DNA of 64,000 nucleotides from Rhodospirillaceae bacterium (GTDB taxonomy: Bacteria > Pseudomonadota > Alphaproteobacteria > Rhodospirillales > UBA2165): positions 186,001-250,000 of the forward strand of contig JABIHH010000063.1 in the NCBI GenBank assembly GCA_018649725.1, given 5' to 3'. The position numbers and the translations under genes were made by a program. This document shows, piece after piece, positions 50,101 to 59,386 of the stretch (its first letter is position 1; every line of letters begins with the position of its first letter). The notes under the pieces were generated by a model that saw only the letters and a program-made list of their open reading frames with translations, searched no databases and was not told where the DNA came from.

Positions 50101-50687
50101 TGGGCAACACCTGCGCGTTTTCTTTTGAGCAACACATAGAGCGCACCGGTGCCACCATCGGCTTGGGTGGCATGATTAAAAGAAAGGATGTGGCCGCGAT
50201 TAGGTTCTTCGTTGAGCCAGCGCGGGACCATTTCTCTTAAAATACCTATTTGGCGTTCTTCTCCGTCTAACCTAAGACCTTTGCCGGTAATCACCAAGAC
50301 GCAGCGTTTGCCGGCACTTGCCGAACCGGCGATAAAACCATTAAGCGCGCGGTGGGCTTCATCCTGGCGGTGACCGTGGAGATCGAGCCGGGCCTCGATC
50401 TGCATCTGGCCGCGCTTTAATCGCTGGGCCGAGCGCTTATCAAGTCCCGGCGTGTCGCCATGGCTAAGAGTTGGTTGATCGGATTTTTTTTGCACCGGTG
50501 CGGCCTTCAGATGCGCATTGGGCGACCGTTTGATCGCCGGATTTGTTTTAGGGACCTGGTGCTTGAGATCTTTTTTTATTTTACGGCCGGGTAGGGGGTC
50601 GACGTCACGGAAAGCGGCGGCCAAAAGGTCTGCATCATCAATGTCGTTTTTTGGTTCATTTTTAGGTTTTTTGTCTTTTGGGCTCAT
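50097..50687 (-). CDS. Smr/MutS2 C-terminal domain protein
   Basis: ARLDLHGHRQDEAHRALNGFIAGSASAGKRCVLVITGKGLR...; LDLHG and TGKG Smr motifs. Confidence 0.92.
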   Translation of the reverse strand: MSPKDKKPKNEPKNDIDDADLLAAAFRDVDPLPGRKIKKDLKHQVPKTNPAIKRSPNAHLKAAPVQKKSDQPTLSHGDTPGLDKRSAQRLKRGQMQIEARLDLHGHRQDEAHRALNGFIAGSASAGKRCVLVITGKGLRLDGEERQIGILREMVPRWLNEEPNRGHILSFNHATQADGGTGALYVLLKRKRAGVAQ

Positions 50688-50690
50688 CGC

Positions 50691-51374
50691 CTAAACCTCA
50701 TCAACAATAATGATGTGGAGACGACGGGGGCCGTGAATGCCGAGCTGGATTTTTTGCTCAATATCGCCGGTCCGCGACGGGCCGGTAATCCAATTGACCA
50801 CCCGGGGCATCGCACCAGATTTTTCATCCCTGACACGCTGCCAGCTCGTCTCGTAATCGCCGGTGATGCGCGAGCGCGGCAACAGCACGACATGGGTCTC
50901 GGGTAAAAAATTAAGGCTGGTCGGATTTTCCGCACCAGCATGTAAAACCAGCGTGCCGGTCTCGGCGATACCGGCAAAAGCGACCGCGAGGCCGACCGGA
51001 TCAGCTTCTTCGGCAATGCCGGTCTTGCGCACCAGCGTCGGCTGCTGAGCCCAGTCGATATTTTCTAACAATGGGTCGGCGCTGCTTTTCACTTCGCTCG
51101 GTAAATTCTGACGTGAAAGATAGGTCGCCAGCGCCGCCGGAAGATCGTTTAAGCTGTCGATCCGATCCGTGGTGGTTGAGACTTCTTCAGCCCAATCTTG
51201 AAACATCTGCACCTGTTCGTCGCCCGGAACCTGTGCGCGCGCCGGAATAATATTTTCCGGCGGGGTTTGAAGGCGCGCAGTTGCCACAGCCTGACGTTCG
51301 GCTTTATCACCACCGAGGGCGCTGCTAATTTTATTTAATATGCTGTCTCGGGCTGTCATTTGCGCTCCTTCCAC
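50691..51374 (-). CDS. lutC: LUD-domain lactate utilization protein LutC-like
   Basis: GLAVAFAGIAETGTLVLHAGAENPTSLNFLPETHVVLLPRSRITGDYE; downstream of lutB and lutA. Confidence 0.9.
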   Translation of the reverse strand: MEGAQMTARDSILNKISSALGGDKAERQAVATARLQTPPENIIPARAQVPGDEQVQMFQDWAEEVSTTTDRIDSLNDLPAALATYLSRQNLPSEVKSSADPLLENIDWAQQPTLVRKTGIAEEADPVGLAVAFAGIAETGTLVLHAGAENPTSLNFLPETHVVLLPRSRITGDYETSWQRVRDEKSGAMPRVVNWITGPSRTGDIEQKIQLGIHGPRRLHIIIVDEV

Positions 51375-52777
51375 AACTGATGGAAGGTCTTGCCCTCAGG
51401 TGCCGGGAAATTGCGGTTCTCGGTCCAGCCTTTCAGCGTCGGGATGGATTTAAGATGGCCGTGCTTTTTCGCCCACCAGGCCAGCAGCCGCATTTTTGGA
51501 TTTGCCAGAAAATTATAAAGGGCCGGGCGCTTGGCAAACATCGCCCAATATTTAAGTCCCCATTTGGTCATCCAATCGCTGAGATCGCGGGCATAAACCT
51601 GATCCCGCCAGCGCCGGAGCAGCGTCGGCAGCGGAATACGCACCGGGCACACTTCTTCGCATTTACCGCAGAGCGTCGAGGCTTGCGGCAAATGCGCTGC
51701 CTCATCCAAGCCCATCAGGCCCGGCGTTAATACGGCGCCCATCGGCCCCGGATAGACCCAGCCATAGGCGTGGCCGCCGACGGCGTTATAAACCGGGCAA
51801 TGGTTCATACACGCCCCACAGCGAATGCAACGCAGCATTTCAGAAAAATCGCCGGCCAGCATCTCGGTGCGGCCATTGTCGACAATGACAACGTGGTATT
51901 CCTCCGGGCCATCAAGATCAGTGGCCCGGCGGGGACCGGTTGAAAATGTTGTGTAGGAGGAAATTTCCTGGCCCGTCGCAGACCGGGCTAAGACCCGAAG
52001 CAAAGTCGTAACGTCTTCGAGGGTCGGTACGACTTTTTCGATGCTGGCCAGAGCGATGTGAACTTTGGGCAGGGTCTGGGTCAGGTCGCCATTGCCTTCA
52101 TTGGTCACAATGACGCTGGAGCCGGTTTCGGCAATTAGAAAATTGGCGCCCGTAATCCCAACATCGGCTTGGATAAATTTATCCCTGAGCATGGCCCGCG
52201 CCTCGGCCAGCAAATCATCCGCATCTTCCAAAGAACGGTCGGCGTCCAATTCCGTATGAGTTTCTTTGAACGCATCGGCGACCTGTTCTTTGGAAACATG
52301 GGTCGCCGGTGCGATGATATGGCTCGGCATCTCGCCCCGGAGCTGAATGATATATTCACCGAGATCGGTTTCGATCGGCTCAATGCCGTTTTCTTCCAAA
52401 TACTCATTAATGCCGATTTCTTCGCCGATCATCGTCTTGCCTTTGGTGACGGTCTTGGCATCGGCGTTTTGGCAAATCTCCAGGATGATCTTACGCGCCT
52501 CCACTTCATCCATTGCCCAATGAACCTGGCCGCCACTGGCTTCAACATTTTGCTGATAGATTTCGAGATAGACATCAAGATGTTCGATGGTATGGGTTTT
52601 GATATCACGCGCCTGGTCCCGCAGCGCTTCAAATTCGGCCAGGCGTTCACTGGCAATTCTTCGGTTACGAACAAAACCGTTTTTAATATTCGCCAGCGCA
52701 TTTTGCAGCTGCTCGTCAGCCAAGGCTTCTTTGACATTGGCTTTAAAGTTGGGCGAGGTGGAGGGCACGACACTCAT
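51356..52777 (-). CDS. lutB: LutB-like iron-sulfur protein (LUD plus ferredoxin domains)
   Basis: GNGDLTQTLPKVHIALASIEKVVPTLED; CIRCGACMNHCPVY and CGKCEEVCPVRIPLP Fe-S motifs. Confidence 0.95.
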   Translation of the reverse strand: MSVVPSTSPNFKANVKEALADEQLQNALANIKNGFVRNRRIASERLAEFEALRDQARDIKTHTIEHLDVYLEIYQQNVEASGGQVHWAMDEVEARKIILEICQNADAKTVTKGKTMIGEEIGINEYLEENGIEPIETDLGEYIIQLRGEMPSHIIAPATHVSKEQVADAFKETHTELDADRSLEDADDLLAEARAMLRDKFIQADVGITGANFLIAETGSSVIVTNEGNGDLTQTLPKVHIALASIEKVVPTLEDVTTLLRVLARSATGQEISSYTTFSTGPRRATDLDGPEEYHVVIVDNGRTEMLAGDFSEMLRCIRCGACMNHCPVYNAVGGHAYGWVYPGPMGAVLTPGLMGLDEAAHLPQASTLCGKCEEVCPVRIPLPTLLRRWRDQVYARDLSDWMTKWGLKYWAMFAKRPALYNFLANPKMRLLAWWAKKHGHLKSIPTLKGWTENRNFPAPEGKTFHQLWKERK

Positions 52778-53568
52778 TATTCCGGCTCGCCGATGGCCGG
52801 GCCATCGGTCATACCAGCCAGCACTTCAGCGACATGGCGGACTTTTAAATTGCTGGCCTGGCCTTCGTCTTTTTGACGGCTGAGTTTGCCTTGAATATTC
52901 ATCAAGCAGCCAAGATCGCCGCCAACCACCAGCTCGGCATCGGTTTTGCCAAGCGCCGCGATACTTTTTTTCACCATGTGGTCGGAGATATCTGAATACT
53001 TCACACAAAACGTGCCGCCGAAACCGCAACAAGTCTCAGCCTCTTCATATTCCTCCAGCGCGACACCGGCCACTTCTGACAATAATTGGCGGGGTTGAGA
53101 TTTAATGCCGAGTTCTCGCAAGCCCGCGCAGGAATCGTGATAGGTCACCTTGGCCTCAAGACGGCTTTCAAGTTCTTCAACATTCATCACGTCGACTAAA
53201 AATGATGTCAGCTCATAGGTTTTTTTGGCCAGATTAAAAATCCGGGCCGTCATCTCAAGATCATCGGCGAAAAGTCGCGGATAGTGTTCTTTAATCATGC
53301 CCGCGCAAGAACCAGACGGCGCGACAACATAGTCAAAGTTTTCAAACTCATCGACCACGAGGCGCGCAATGTCTTTGGCATTGTTGGTGTCGCCTGAATT
53401 ATAGGCCGGTTGGCCGCAACAAGTCTGGCTCTCCGGTACCGATATTTGACACCCAGCCTCTTCAAGCAGCTTAACCGCTGCAAAGCCCACACTCGGCCGC
53501 ATAAGATCTACGAGGCAGGTAACGAAAAGGCCTACTTTTGGACCGCTTGAGTGGGTTATATCGCTCAT
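52777..53568 (-). CDS. lutA: LutA-like (Fe-S)-binding protein (CCG domains)
   Basis: VGLFVTCLVDLMRPSVGFAAVKLLEEAGCQISVPESQTCCGQPAYNSG; TYHDSCAGLRELGI; ETCCGFGGTFCVK. Met at 53568 (ORF to 53655). Confidence 0.95.
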   Translation of the reverse strand: MSDITHSSGPKVGLFVTCLVDLMRPSVGFAAVKLLEEAGCQISVPESQTCCGQPAYNSGDTNNAKDIARLVVDEFENFDYVVAPSGSCAGMIKEHYPRLFADDLEMTARIFNLAKKTYELTSFLVDVMNVEELESRLEAKVTYHDSCAGLRELGIKSQPRQLLSEVAGVALEEYEEAETCCGFGGTFCVKYSDISDHMVKKSIAALGKTDAELVVGGDLGCLMNIQGKLSRQKDEGQASNLKVRHVAEVLAGMTDGPAIGEPE

Positions 53569-53774
53569 AAAACCAAAATACCGATTAACCGAAATAAAGT
53601 AAAGTGCGTTACCGGGTTTGAGAGTCGAAAAAGCCAAAGAAAGAACGATCACCAAAGAGAATACAGAGGAAGAGATACGGAAAACCCCTTCAAATTAGGG
53701 CAGTTCAGGCCTGAGAAGGTGGCTTTTTTGAATCGTTCAAGGGTTAAAAAAACAGTTGGTTTCGGTATAGGCGG

Positions 53775-53853
53775 AGAATGTCCGCTATTGGATGCAAAGC
53801 AGACGCTTTTTCAATGGTGATAAAACGTCCGCTAATAGCCAAGAACGGACACT
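53775..53853. repeat. tgtccgctattgg-type repeat cluster (left of accessory patch)
   Basis: aatgtccgctattggatgcaaagcagacgctttt and adjacent cgtccgctaatagccaagaacggacact. Confidence 0.65.
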
Positions 53854-53973
53854 AGCTCTCTGGCATGCCGTCTTTATGTAGCGCGACGACGAAAGTATTC
53901 AAATACCGGCCCTCCATCAGATAATCAATTCAGTGATTGGTCGATGTTGTCGGTAAGGCGGTCGTATCGGAAA

Positions 53974-54792
53974 CTAAAATTTCATAAGGTCTTCGCCGAT
54001 GGTGAGCGGCCCGTCGAAATCCCGTGAGATTGTTGAATGTATATTTTCCGGAATGGTTTGAGGGTTCATGTGCGTAACAACAAGCTCCTTAACCCCTGCG
54101 TCCCGGCCGATAAGCCCAAGCTGTTCTGGCTGGGTGTGGGCCAACTCAATGTGGTGGGTATCGATTTGTCCACTGCCATGCTCCTTTGACCATGTGTTGG
54201 CTTCGGTACACTCGTGAACGAGCAAATCAACTCCGCTTGCGTGCTTGATCAGATTGTCGCACGGCCGGGTATCCCCTGAGAAAACAATACTGTGGTCTTT
54301 GATATCAAATCGATAGCCAAAGGGTTGTTCCAGCGGAAAGTGTTCGACGTCAAAAGCGCTGACTTTAAATCCATCTTCGTCCAACGCCTGGCCTTCCGAG
54401 ATATGGTGCACAACCACATTCGGCATTTCTCGAGCGACTTTGCGGATGGACATACGCATTCTCAAATCTGGCTCCAGAATTTCTAGGATGAGATTGATCA
54501 TACGTTGCAATCCCTCTGCCCCAAAAACATGTAATGGGCGGTCGTCACCCAATATCCAACGGCTGATTAAAAAATGTCCAAGGTCTATAAAGTGATCTGA
54601 ATGCAAATGCGACAGAAATAGATGATGAATGTCGCCAGGCGAATGACCGGCTTCCACCAAACGCCGGACCACGCCCGATCCGCATTCGACTAAGATTTTG
54701 GTATCCCCAGCTTGAACCATATATCCAGGTCCAGCGCGTTTTGGATTTGGGAAGGGTAATCCCGTTCCTAACAAGGTGATTTCAAGTGCCAT
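53974..54792 (-). CDS. MBL-fold metallohydrolase (ribonuclease Z-like)
   Basis: MALEITLLGTGLPFPNPKRAGPGYMVQAGD..., HLFLSHLHSDHFIDLGHF, VFSGDTRPCDNLI. Confidence 0.87.
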   Translation of the reverse strand: MALEITLLGTGLPFPNPKRAGPGYMVQAGDTKILVECGSGVVRRLVEAGHSPGDIHHLFLSHLHSDHFIDLGHFLISRWILGDDRPLHVFGAEGLQRMINLILEILEPDLRMRMSIRKVAREMPNVVVHHISEGQALDEDGFKVSAFDVEHFPLEQPFGYRFDIKDHSIVFSGDTRPCDNLIKHASGVDLLVHECTEANTWSKEHGSGQIDTHHIELAHTQPEQLGLIGRDAGVKELVVTHMNPQTIPENIHSTISRDFDGPLTIGEDLMKF

Positions 54793-54813
54793 ATTTACAT
54801 CCAATCAAATTTC

Positions 54814-55012
54814 TTATTCAGCAGCGGCAACAATTTCACCACCGTCCTGGAAAATTTTTTTCGAGCGTCGGTTTCCGTTAGACGCGCTGCAAAAAAATAT
54901 GTTCGCTCAGCAATTTCTCAGCCAAATCCGTATTGCGGTTAATTGCCGCCTGATGAAGCGCTTCAGGTTCTTCCTTTCTAATATCGACGCCAAAGACAAG
55001 TATAGTTATGTT
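54814..55012 (-). pseudogene. start-less remnant resembling the C-terminal part of a GntR/FCD-type regulator
   Basis: Stop-to-stop minus-strand frame with no Met: NITILVFGVDIRKEEPEALHQAAINRNTDLAEKLLSEHIFFCSASNGNRRSKKIFQDGGEIVAAAE*. The EALHQAAINRNTDLAEKLLSEHI segment fits the FCD terminal helix pattern. Confidence 0.4.
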
Positions 55013-55150
55013 CTAAAAAAATATCCACAGCAACCTAAATATTATAAATAATAAAAAAATATCCATATTTTTATTGAATATGGAATTTACAATTGGTATT
55101 ATATTTTCATTCAGACAATGGCATCCCATTCATCGGATAGGGAGGACACA

Positions 55151-55876
55151 ATGGCATTTCGCGTTCTAATATCCTTCGTTATCAGTTTTCTCGCTCTATA
55201 TGGCTTATTACGCCCCGCGCAAGCGGAAGATACGATTGTTCTGTCAACACACATGATTAAAGACTCATATAACTTTAATACGACAAAGGTAATCATGGCC
55301 GAGGCTTTTCGACGTGTCGGAATAAAAATGACGCTAAGGCCTACCCCAGGAAACCGAGCCCTTCATGAGGCTGAAACAGGAATAACAGATGGTGATGTCC
55401 ATCGGATCTATAGAATTTTGGAAATAAAAAAACTGAAAAACCTGATCAGAGTTCCTGAAACCCAACAAACGATTAGTACTTATGCTTGGTCAAAGACGAT
55501 TACAAAGCTCGATAATGGTTGGGACAGCCTAAAAGATCTTCATGTCGGCGTATATCTAGGTTCAGCCCTTTTAAACCAGCTTGCAAATAAATACGCAAAG
55601 AGGGTTTCAAGCGTGGGAACAACAGAGAAAATGTTTCGAATGCTTAATGCAGGACGGTTTGATTTGGCGATTTCCGCACCATCCGGCGCAGTCCATTTAA
55701 AGTCCCCTAAATATGCCAGTAGTGGGATCCGCAGACTTGAGCCGTCACTAAGATCGTTTCCAGTTTATACCTATCTCCATAAAAAACATGCGAATTTGGT
55801 GCCACTGGTCGCTGGAGCGCTGCATATGATGAAGCTTGATGGCACTTATGAGCGTTTATTAAATAGCGTAAATTAA
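55151..55876 (+). CDS. periplasmic solute-binding protein (transporter substrate-binding domain, PBP2-like)
   Basis: Signal peptide MAFRVLISFVISFLALYGLLRPAQAED; MAEAFRRVGIKMTLRPTPGNRALHEAETGITDGDVHRI; KMFRMLNAGRFDLAI. ORF track starts at 55118. Confidence 0.72.
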   Translation: MAFRVLISFVISFLALYGLLRPAQAEDTIVLSTHMIKDSYNFNTTKVIMAEAFRRVGIKMTLRPTPGNRALHEAETGITDGDVHRIYRILEIKKLKNLIRVPETQQTISTYAWSKTITKLDNGWDSLKDLHVGVYLGSALLNQLANKYAKRVSSVGTTEKMFRMLNAGRFDLAISAPSGAVHLKSPKYASSGIRRLEPSLRSFPVYTYLHKKHANLVPLVAGALHMMKLDGTYERLLNSVN

Positions 55877-55991
55877 GTTAGGTTGATGACTCCCATACGA
55901 ATTGTATTTGCTGAGACTGGGTATCGCCGAACGAAATGGGCATTGGCCTGATGGTGATCAAGTTGCTGGTAGATCGGATGACTGGAAGCCC

Positions 55992-56020
55992 AATGTCCGT
56001 TATTGAGAGCAAAGCAGACT
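55992..56020 (+). repeat. tgtccgttattg-type repeat (right of accessory patch)
   Basis: aatgtccgttattgagagcaaagcagact; imperfect direct repeat of 53776 onward. Confidence 0.65.
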
Positions 56021-56123
56021 CCTTTAGACCTTCGCCGAAACCACCGGGTTTCCGTAAATAGGTTTTAATCCTTCCTCTGTATCCTCTGTGGTAATCATTC
56101 CTCGAAAGAAGAAGGGAAATTCA

Positions 56124-57305
56124 CTAGCGAACCGAGCGCGGTAGGAGAATATAAAGCTGGCCGGGTTGCTTCATCTGACCGGCGGCTTCGCGCGCCTGGG
56201 GACCAGCGCCCCAGAAAAAATCGCCTCTGACCGGGCCGACAATCGCGCCTCCGGTATCTTGAGAAATCATCAAGCGCTGGAGGGGGCGGTTGGTCACGGG
56301 GTTGGAAGTTGCGAGCCACATCGGCGCGCCCATGGGCAGAAATTTACGGTCCACCGCCAAGGAACGGCCCGGCGTTAGCGCCACGCCCGCTGCACCAATC
56401 GGGCCAGCTAAATTTCCTTTAAGCTCCCGGAAAAAAACGTAAGACTTATTTTTGTTCATCAAGGCGCGCGCCTGGCCTGGATTGCGTTCCAGCCAAGCAC
56501 GGATGGTTTGCAGGGAAATATTTTCTTTTGAGATCGCACCGCTTTTGACCAGATCCCGGCCAATAGCGAAATAAGGCTGGCCGTTGCGCCCGGCATAGCC
56601 GACCCGCACCACCTCGCCGCTATCGAGCAGCACCCGGCCCGAGCCTTGAATATGGAGGAAAAACGCATCGATTGCATTATCGACCCAAAGCAATTCCAGC
56701 CCCTTGCCCTTAAGCGCGCCTTGATCAATCGATGCCCGATTGGCGTAAGGCACCAAACGTTGGCCTTTGAGCCGGCCGGCAACTTCCCGGCCCTTCCAGT
56801 CTTTTCTGAACTGGCCCAAATTAGCCGAGACCAAATCCAGCGGGCGGCGATAAAGCGCGACATTATATTTCGGCGACGGGCGGCGGGCGCCTCTGAGTTG
56901 CGGCTCGTAATAACCGGTGAAAAGGCCGTCGCGCTTGCCGCCATCACTTAGCTGATAGGGATTAAACCAGCTTTCAAAAAAGCGTCGGGCATTATCTTGC
57001 GAAATCCTGGCACCAAATTCGGCGGCCGACCGGCAAATCCGCTGCCAATGGCCGATGGTGCCGGCAAAACCATCCCTACCCAACTGACGCCGGGCAGGCT
57101 GCTTGTTGATTTTAGTACAAGACCGCAAAAAGGTGCCAAAGGCCTGGGCGTGATTGTCATCTTGCCAGCCCGGCAATTGTTGAAAATTGAGGGAGGTCAG
57201 CTGCAAGCTTGGCTGGGCTGGAACCTTTGGTCCGGGCGGCGTGGCGATCTGGCCACAACCAGCAAGGAGTAACAAAAAGAGAAAAAGGGGCCCGCGCTTA
57301 GTCAA
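56124..57305 (-). CDS. mltA: membrane-bound lytic murein transglycosylase A
   Basis: LFTGYYEPQLRGAR, FFLHIQGSGRVLLDSGEVVRVGYAGRNGQPYFAIGRDL, MISQDTGGAIVGPVRGDFFWGAG. Confidence 0.95.
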   Translation of the reverse strand: MTKRGPLFLFLLLLAGCGQIATPPGPKVPAQPSLQLTSLNFQQLPGWQDDNHAQAFGTFLRSCTKINKQPARRQLGRDGFAGTIGHWQRICRSAAEFGARISQDNARRFFESWFNPYQLSDGGKRDGLFTGYYEPQLRGARRPSPKYNVALYRRPLDLVSANLGQFRKDWKGREVAGRLKGQRLVPYANRASIDQGALKGKGLELLWVDNAIDAFFLHIQGSGRVLLDSGEVVRVGYAGRNGQPYFAIGRDLVKSGAISKENISLQTIRAWLERNPGQARALMNKNKSYVFFRELKGNLAGPIGAAGVALTPGRSLAVDRKFLPMGAPMWLATSNPVTNRPLQRLMISQDTGGAIVGPVRGDFFWGAGPQAREAAGQMKQPGQLYILLPRSVR

Positions 57306-57311
57306 AGTCGC

Positions 57312-58010
57312 TTAGTCTAGACTGCGGGTTGCAACCAATTGCCAGTTTGGATCATTGGATTTGGTGTCTCTGGCAAAGGTCCAGATATCTGTGACTTCGG
57401 AGATATGATCTGCATCGCCGTCAACCACCTCGCCCTCGGCATCCCGGGTCACGTTGACCTGCTCAGAGATAATTTTCACGGTAACATTGGCAACCGAGTC
57501 GGCCATATAGGCTTCGATCATCTCACCATTGACGATCCTGACAAGGGTATTTTCAAGCGTTTGGTTCTCCGCCTCACGGCTCCGGATCGCTTGCAGGAAG
57601 TTATTGTAAACTTCGTTGTTCAAGAGCGATTCCAGAAGAACCGTATCGCCTTCTGCAAAAGCCTGAATGATCATTTCAAAGGCCGTGCGTGCGCCAACCA
57701 AAAATTCTGTGCGGTCAAAATCAGGCGCGGCATTTCTAATTTGGTTGATACCGATATCGAGCGGCGTTTCAGGTTCCTGCTCGATCTCTTCTTCAGCATC
57801 GTCATTTTCGGCAACACCCTGGTTTGGCAGGGAAATAACATTATCGCCATTTTCGCTCTGCGGATCGGCAGAAAATTGGTCAGGTTGATTACGCTGTGGC
57901 GGCTCACCGGAATCTTTGTGGCGTCCTAACACAGACCGCAGGCGCAAAATCAAAAACGCCGCAATCATCGCGAACAAAATAATGTCTATAAATTGGAAGC
58001 CTTCGCCCAT
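57312..58010 (-). CDS. Tim44/TimA-like domain protein
   Basis: FIDIILFAMIAAFLILRLRSVLGRHKD...; C-terminal Tim44-like domain; mltA-tim44-fxsA-secB context. Confidence 0.9.
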   Translation of the reverse strand: MGEGFQFIDIILFAMIAAFLILRLRSVLGRHKDSGEPPQRNQPDQFSADPQSENGDNVISLPNQGVAENDDAEEEIEQEPETPLDIGINQIRNAAPDFDRTEFLVGARTAFEMIIQAFAEGDTVLLESLLNNEVYNNFLQAIRSREAENQTLENTLVRIVNGEMIEAYMADSVANVTVKIISEQVNVTRDAEGEVVDGDADHISEVTDIWTFARDTKSNDPNWQLVATRSLD

Positions 58011-58246
58011 AATTTTTTCTCAGCCTGAAATTCAAGTCCTCAATCTAACTTGAGGGCTTGCATTGGTCCAGTCACAGCTTAGTTAAGTATCTCTAACAAA
58101 ACACCACAACCGCAACTATACATTAACATCTGTTAGATTAGATAGGCTGTTTGAGGCAAAAGCACAAGTTGTCGCCGTAAATATATATTGTTTCATCTTT
58201 TGGTTTCTGCGTTCGAATAATCGTAAAATGGGCTATACATAAATCC

Positions 58247-58756
58247 ATGGGTTACATTCTTTTTATACTTTTCATCGGCATTCCGATCATAGAGATCTCC
58301 GTTTTTATTTCGGTCGGCGAGATAATCGGCTTGTGGCCGACCCTTGCAACTATTCTTATCACAGCGATTATCGGCTCGGCATTGTTGCGTGCCCAAGGCT
58401 TGGCGACGTTGTTCCGCGCCCAGGAACATTTAAACCAAGGCCGTTTTCCATTGGAAGAAATTTTTGACGGGCTTTGTCTGGTAATCGCTGGTGCTTTCTT
58501 ATTGACGCCCGGATTTGTCACCGATGGTGTTGGCTTTTTGCTCTTTTTTCCACCCTTTCGGTATTTTTTAAAAAAAGCCGTCGGCGCCATGCTGGTTGCA
58601 CGAGGCGGCATACATGTTTATACGAGCGGCAATGGACCTGAACAGACGCGTTCTGACGGCTCAATTATCAATGGCGAATTTGAAGAAATTGACCCTCAAG
58701 AACAGCCGCCGAAGCAAGAAGATACGGATAAACACCCAATTAGACGAATTGATTAG
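58247..58756 (+). CDS. fxsA: FxsA family membrane protein
   Basis: YILFILFIGIPIIEISVFISVGEIIGLWPTLATILITAIIGSALLRAQGL. Confidence 0.9.
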   Translation: MGYILFILFIGIPIIEISVFISVGEIIGLWPTLATILITAIIGSALLRAQGLATLFRAQEHLNQGRFPLEEIFDGLCLVIAGAFLLTPGFVTDGVGFLLFFPPFRYFLKKAVGAMLVARGGIHVYTSGNGPEQTRSDGSIINGEFEEIDPQEQPPKQEDTDKHPIRRID

Positions 58757-58769
58757 AGGAATTTTTTAA

Positions 58770-59330
58770 ATGGCAGATGAAGAGAACGAAAACCCGGTAC
58801 CGGAAGAACGCTTTACCGACGCACCAGAAGGCCAAGAAGGCGTGCCCGGAAATGGCGCCGATGGCGATGCGACAGAAGCCCCGGCTTTGGTCATCAATGG
58901 CCAGTATATTAAAGATTTTTCCTTCGAAGCACCAAATACACCGGAAATTTTTAATTTGCTGCAAAGCGAGATGCCAAATATCCAGGTTGATATTGATGTC
59001 CAAGGTGAAGGCAAAGGCGACAATTTGTTTGAAGTTGTCCTCAAAGTTCGCGCTGAAGCCAATGTTAAAGAAGAAATGGCTTATATTTGTGAGCTCTCTT
59101 ACGCCGGCCTGTTCTCGATCAATGTGCCGCCAGAGCATCTCGGGCCCGTATTGTTGATCGAATGCCCCCTGATCCTGTTCCCATTCTTGCGCCGGATCAT
59201 GGCCGATACGACCGGCGATGGCGGATTTGCACCGCTGATGCTGTCCCCGATCGACTTTGCATCACTCTATCAGCAGCGCGTCCAACAAGCTCAAGCAGCG
59301 GCTGACGCGGAAAGTGCCAACGACGCTTAA
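58770..59330 (+). CDS. secB: protein-export chaperone SecB
   Basis: QYIKDFSFEAPNTPEIF, VEECPLILFPFLRR-like LIECPLILFPFLRRIMADTTGDGGFAPLMLSPIDFASLY. Confidence 0.97.
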   Translation: MADEENENPVPEERFTDAPEGQEGVPGNGADGDATEAPALVINGQYIKDFSFEAPNTPEIFNLLQSEMPNIQVDIDVQGEGKGDNLFEVVLKVRAEANVKEEMAYICELSYAGLFSINVPPEHLGPVLLIECPLILFPFLRRIMADTTGDGGFAPLMLSPIDFASLYQQRVQQAQAAADAESANDA

Positions 59331-59355
59331 GTCTTATTTCAATATAGTAATAAAG

Positions 59356-59386
59356 ACGGCTCGCAGAAATGCAGGCCGTTTTTTTT
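59356..59386 (+). terminator. Rho-independent terminator-like hairpin after secB
   Basis: acggc...gccgt stem followed by an 8-T run between convergent secB and dnaQ. Confidence 0.5.

Noticed and set aside
52169-52876. 235-aa + strand ORF opposite lutB
   Set aside because: Antisense to a strongly supported LutB; no domain evidence.
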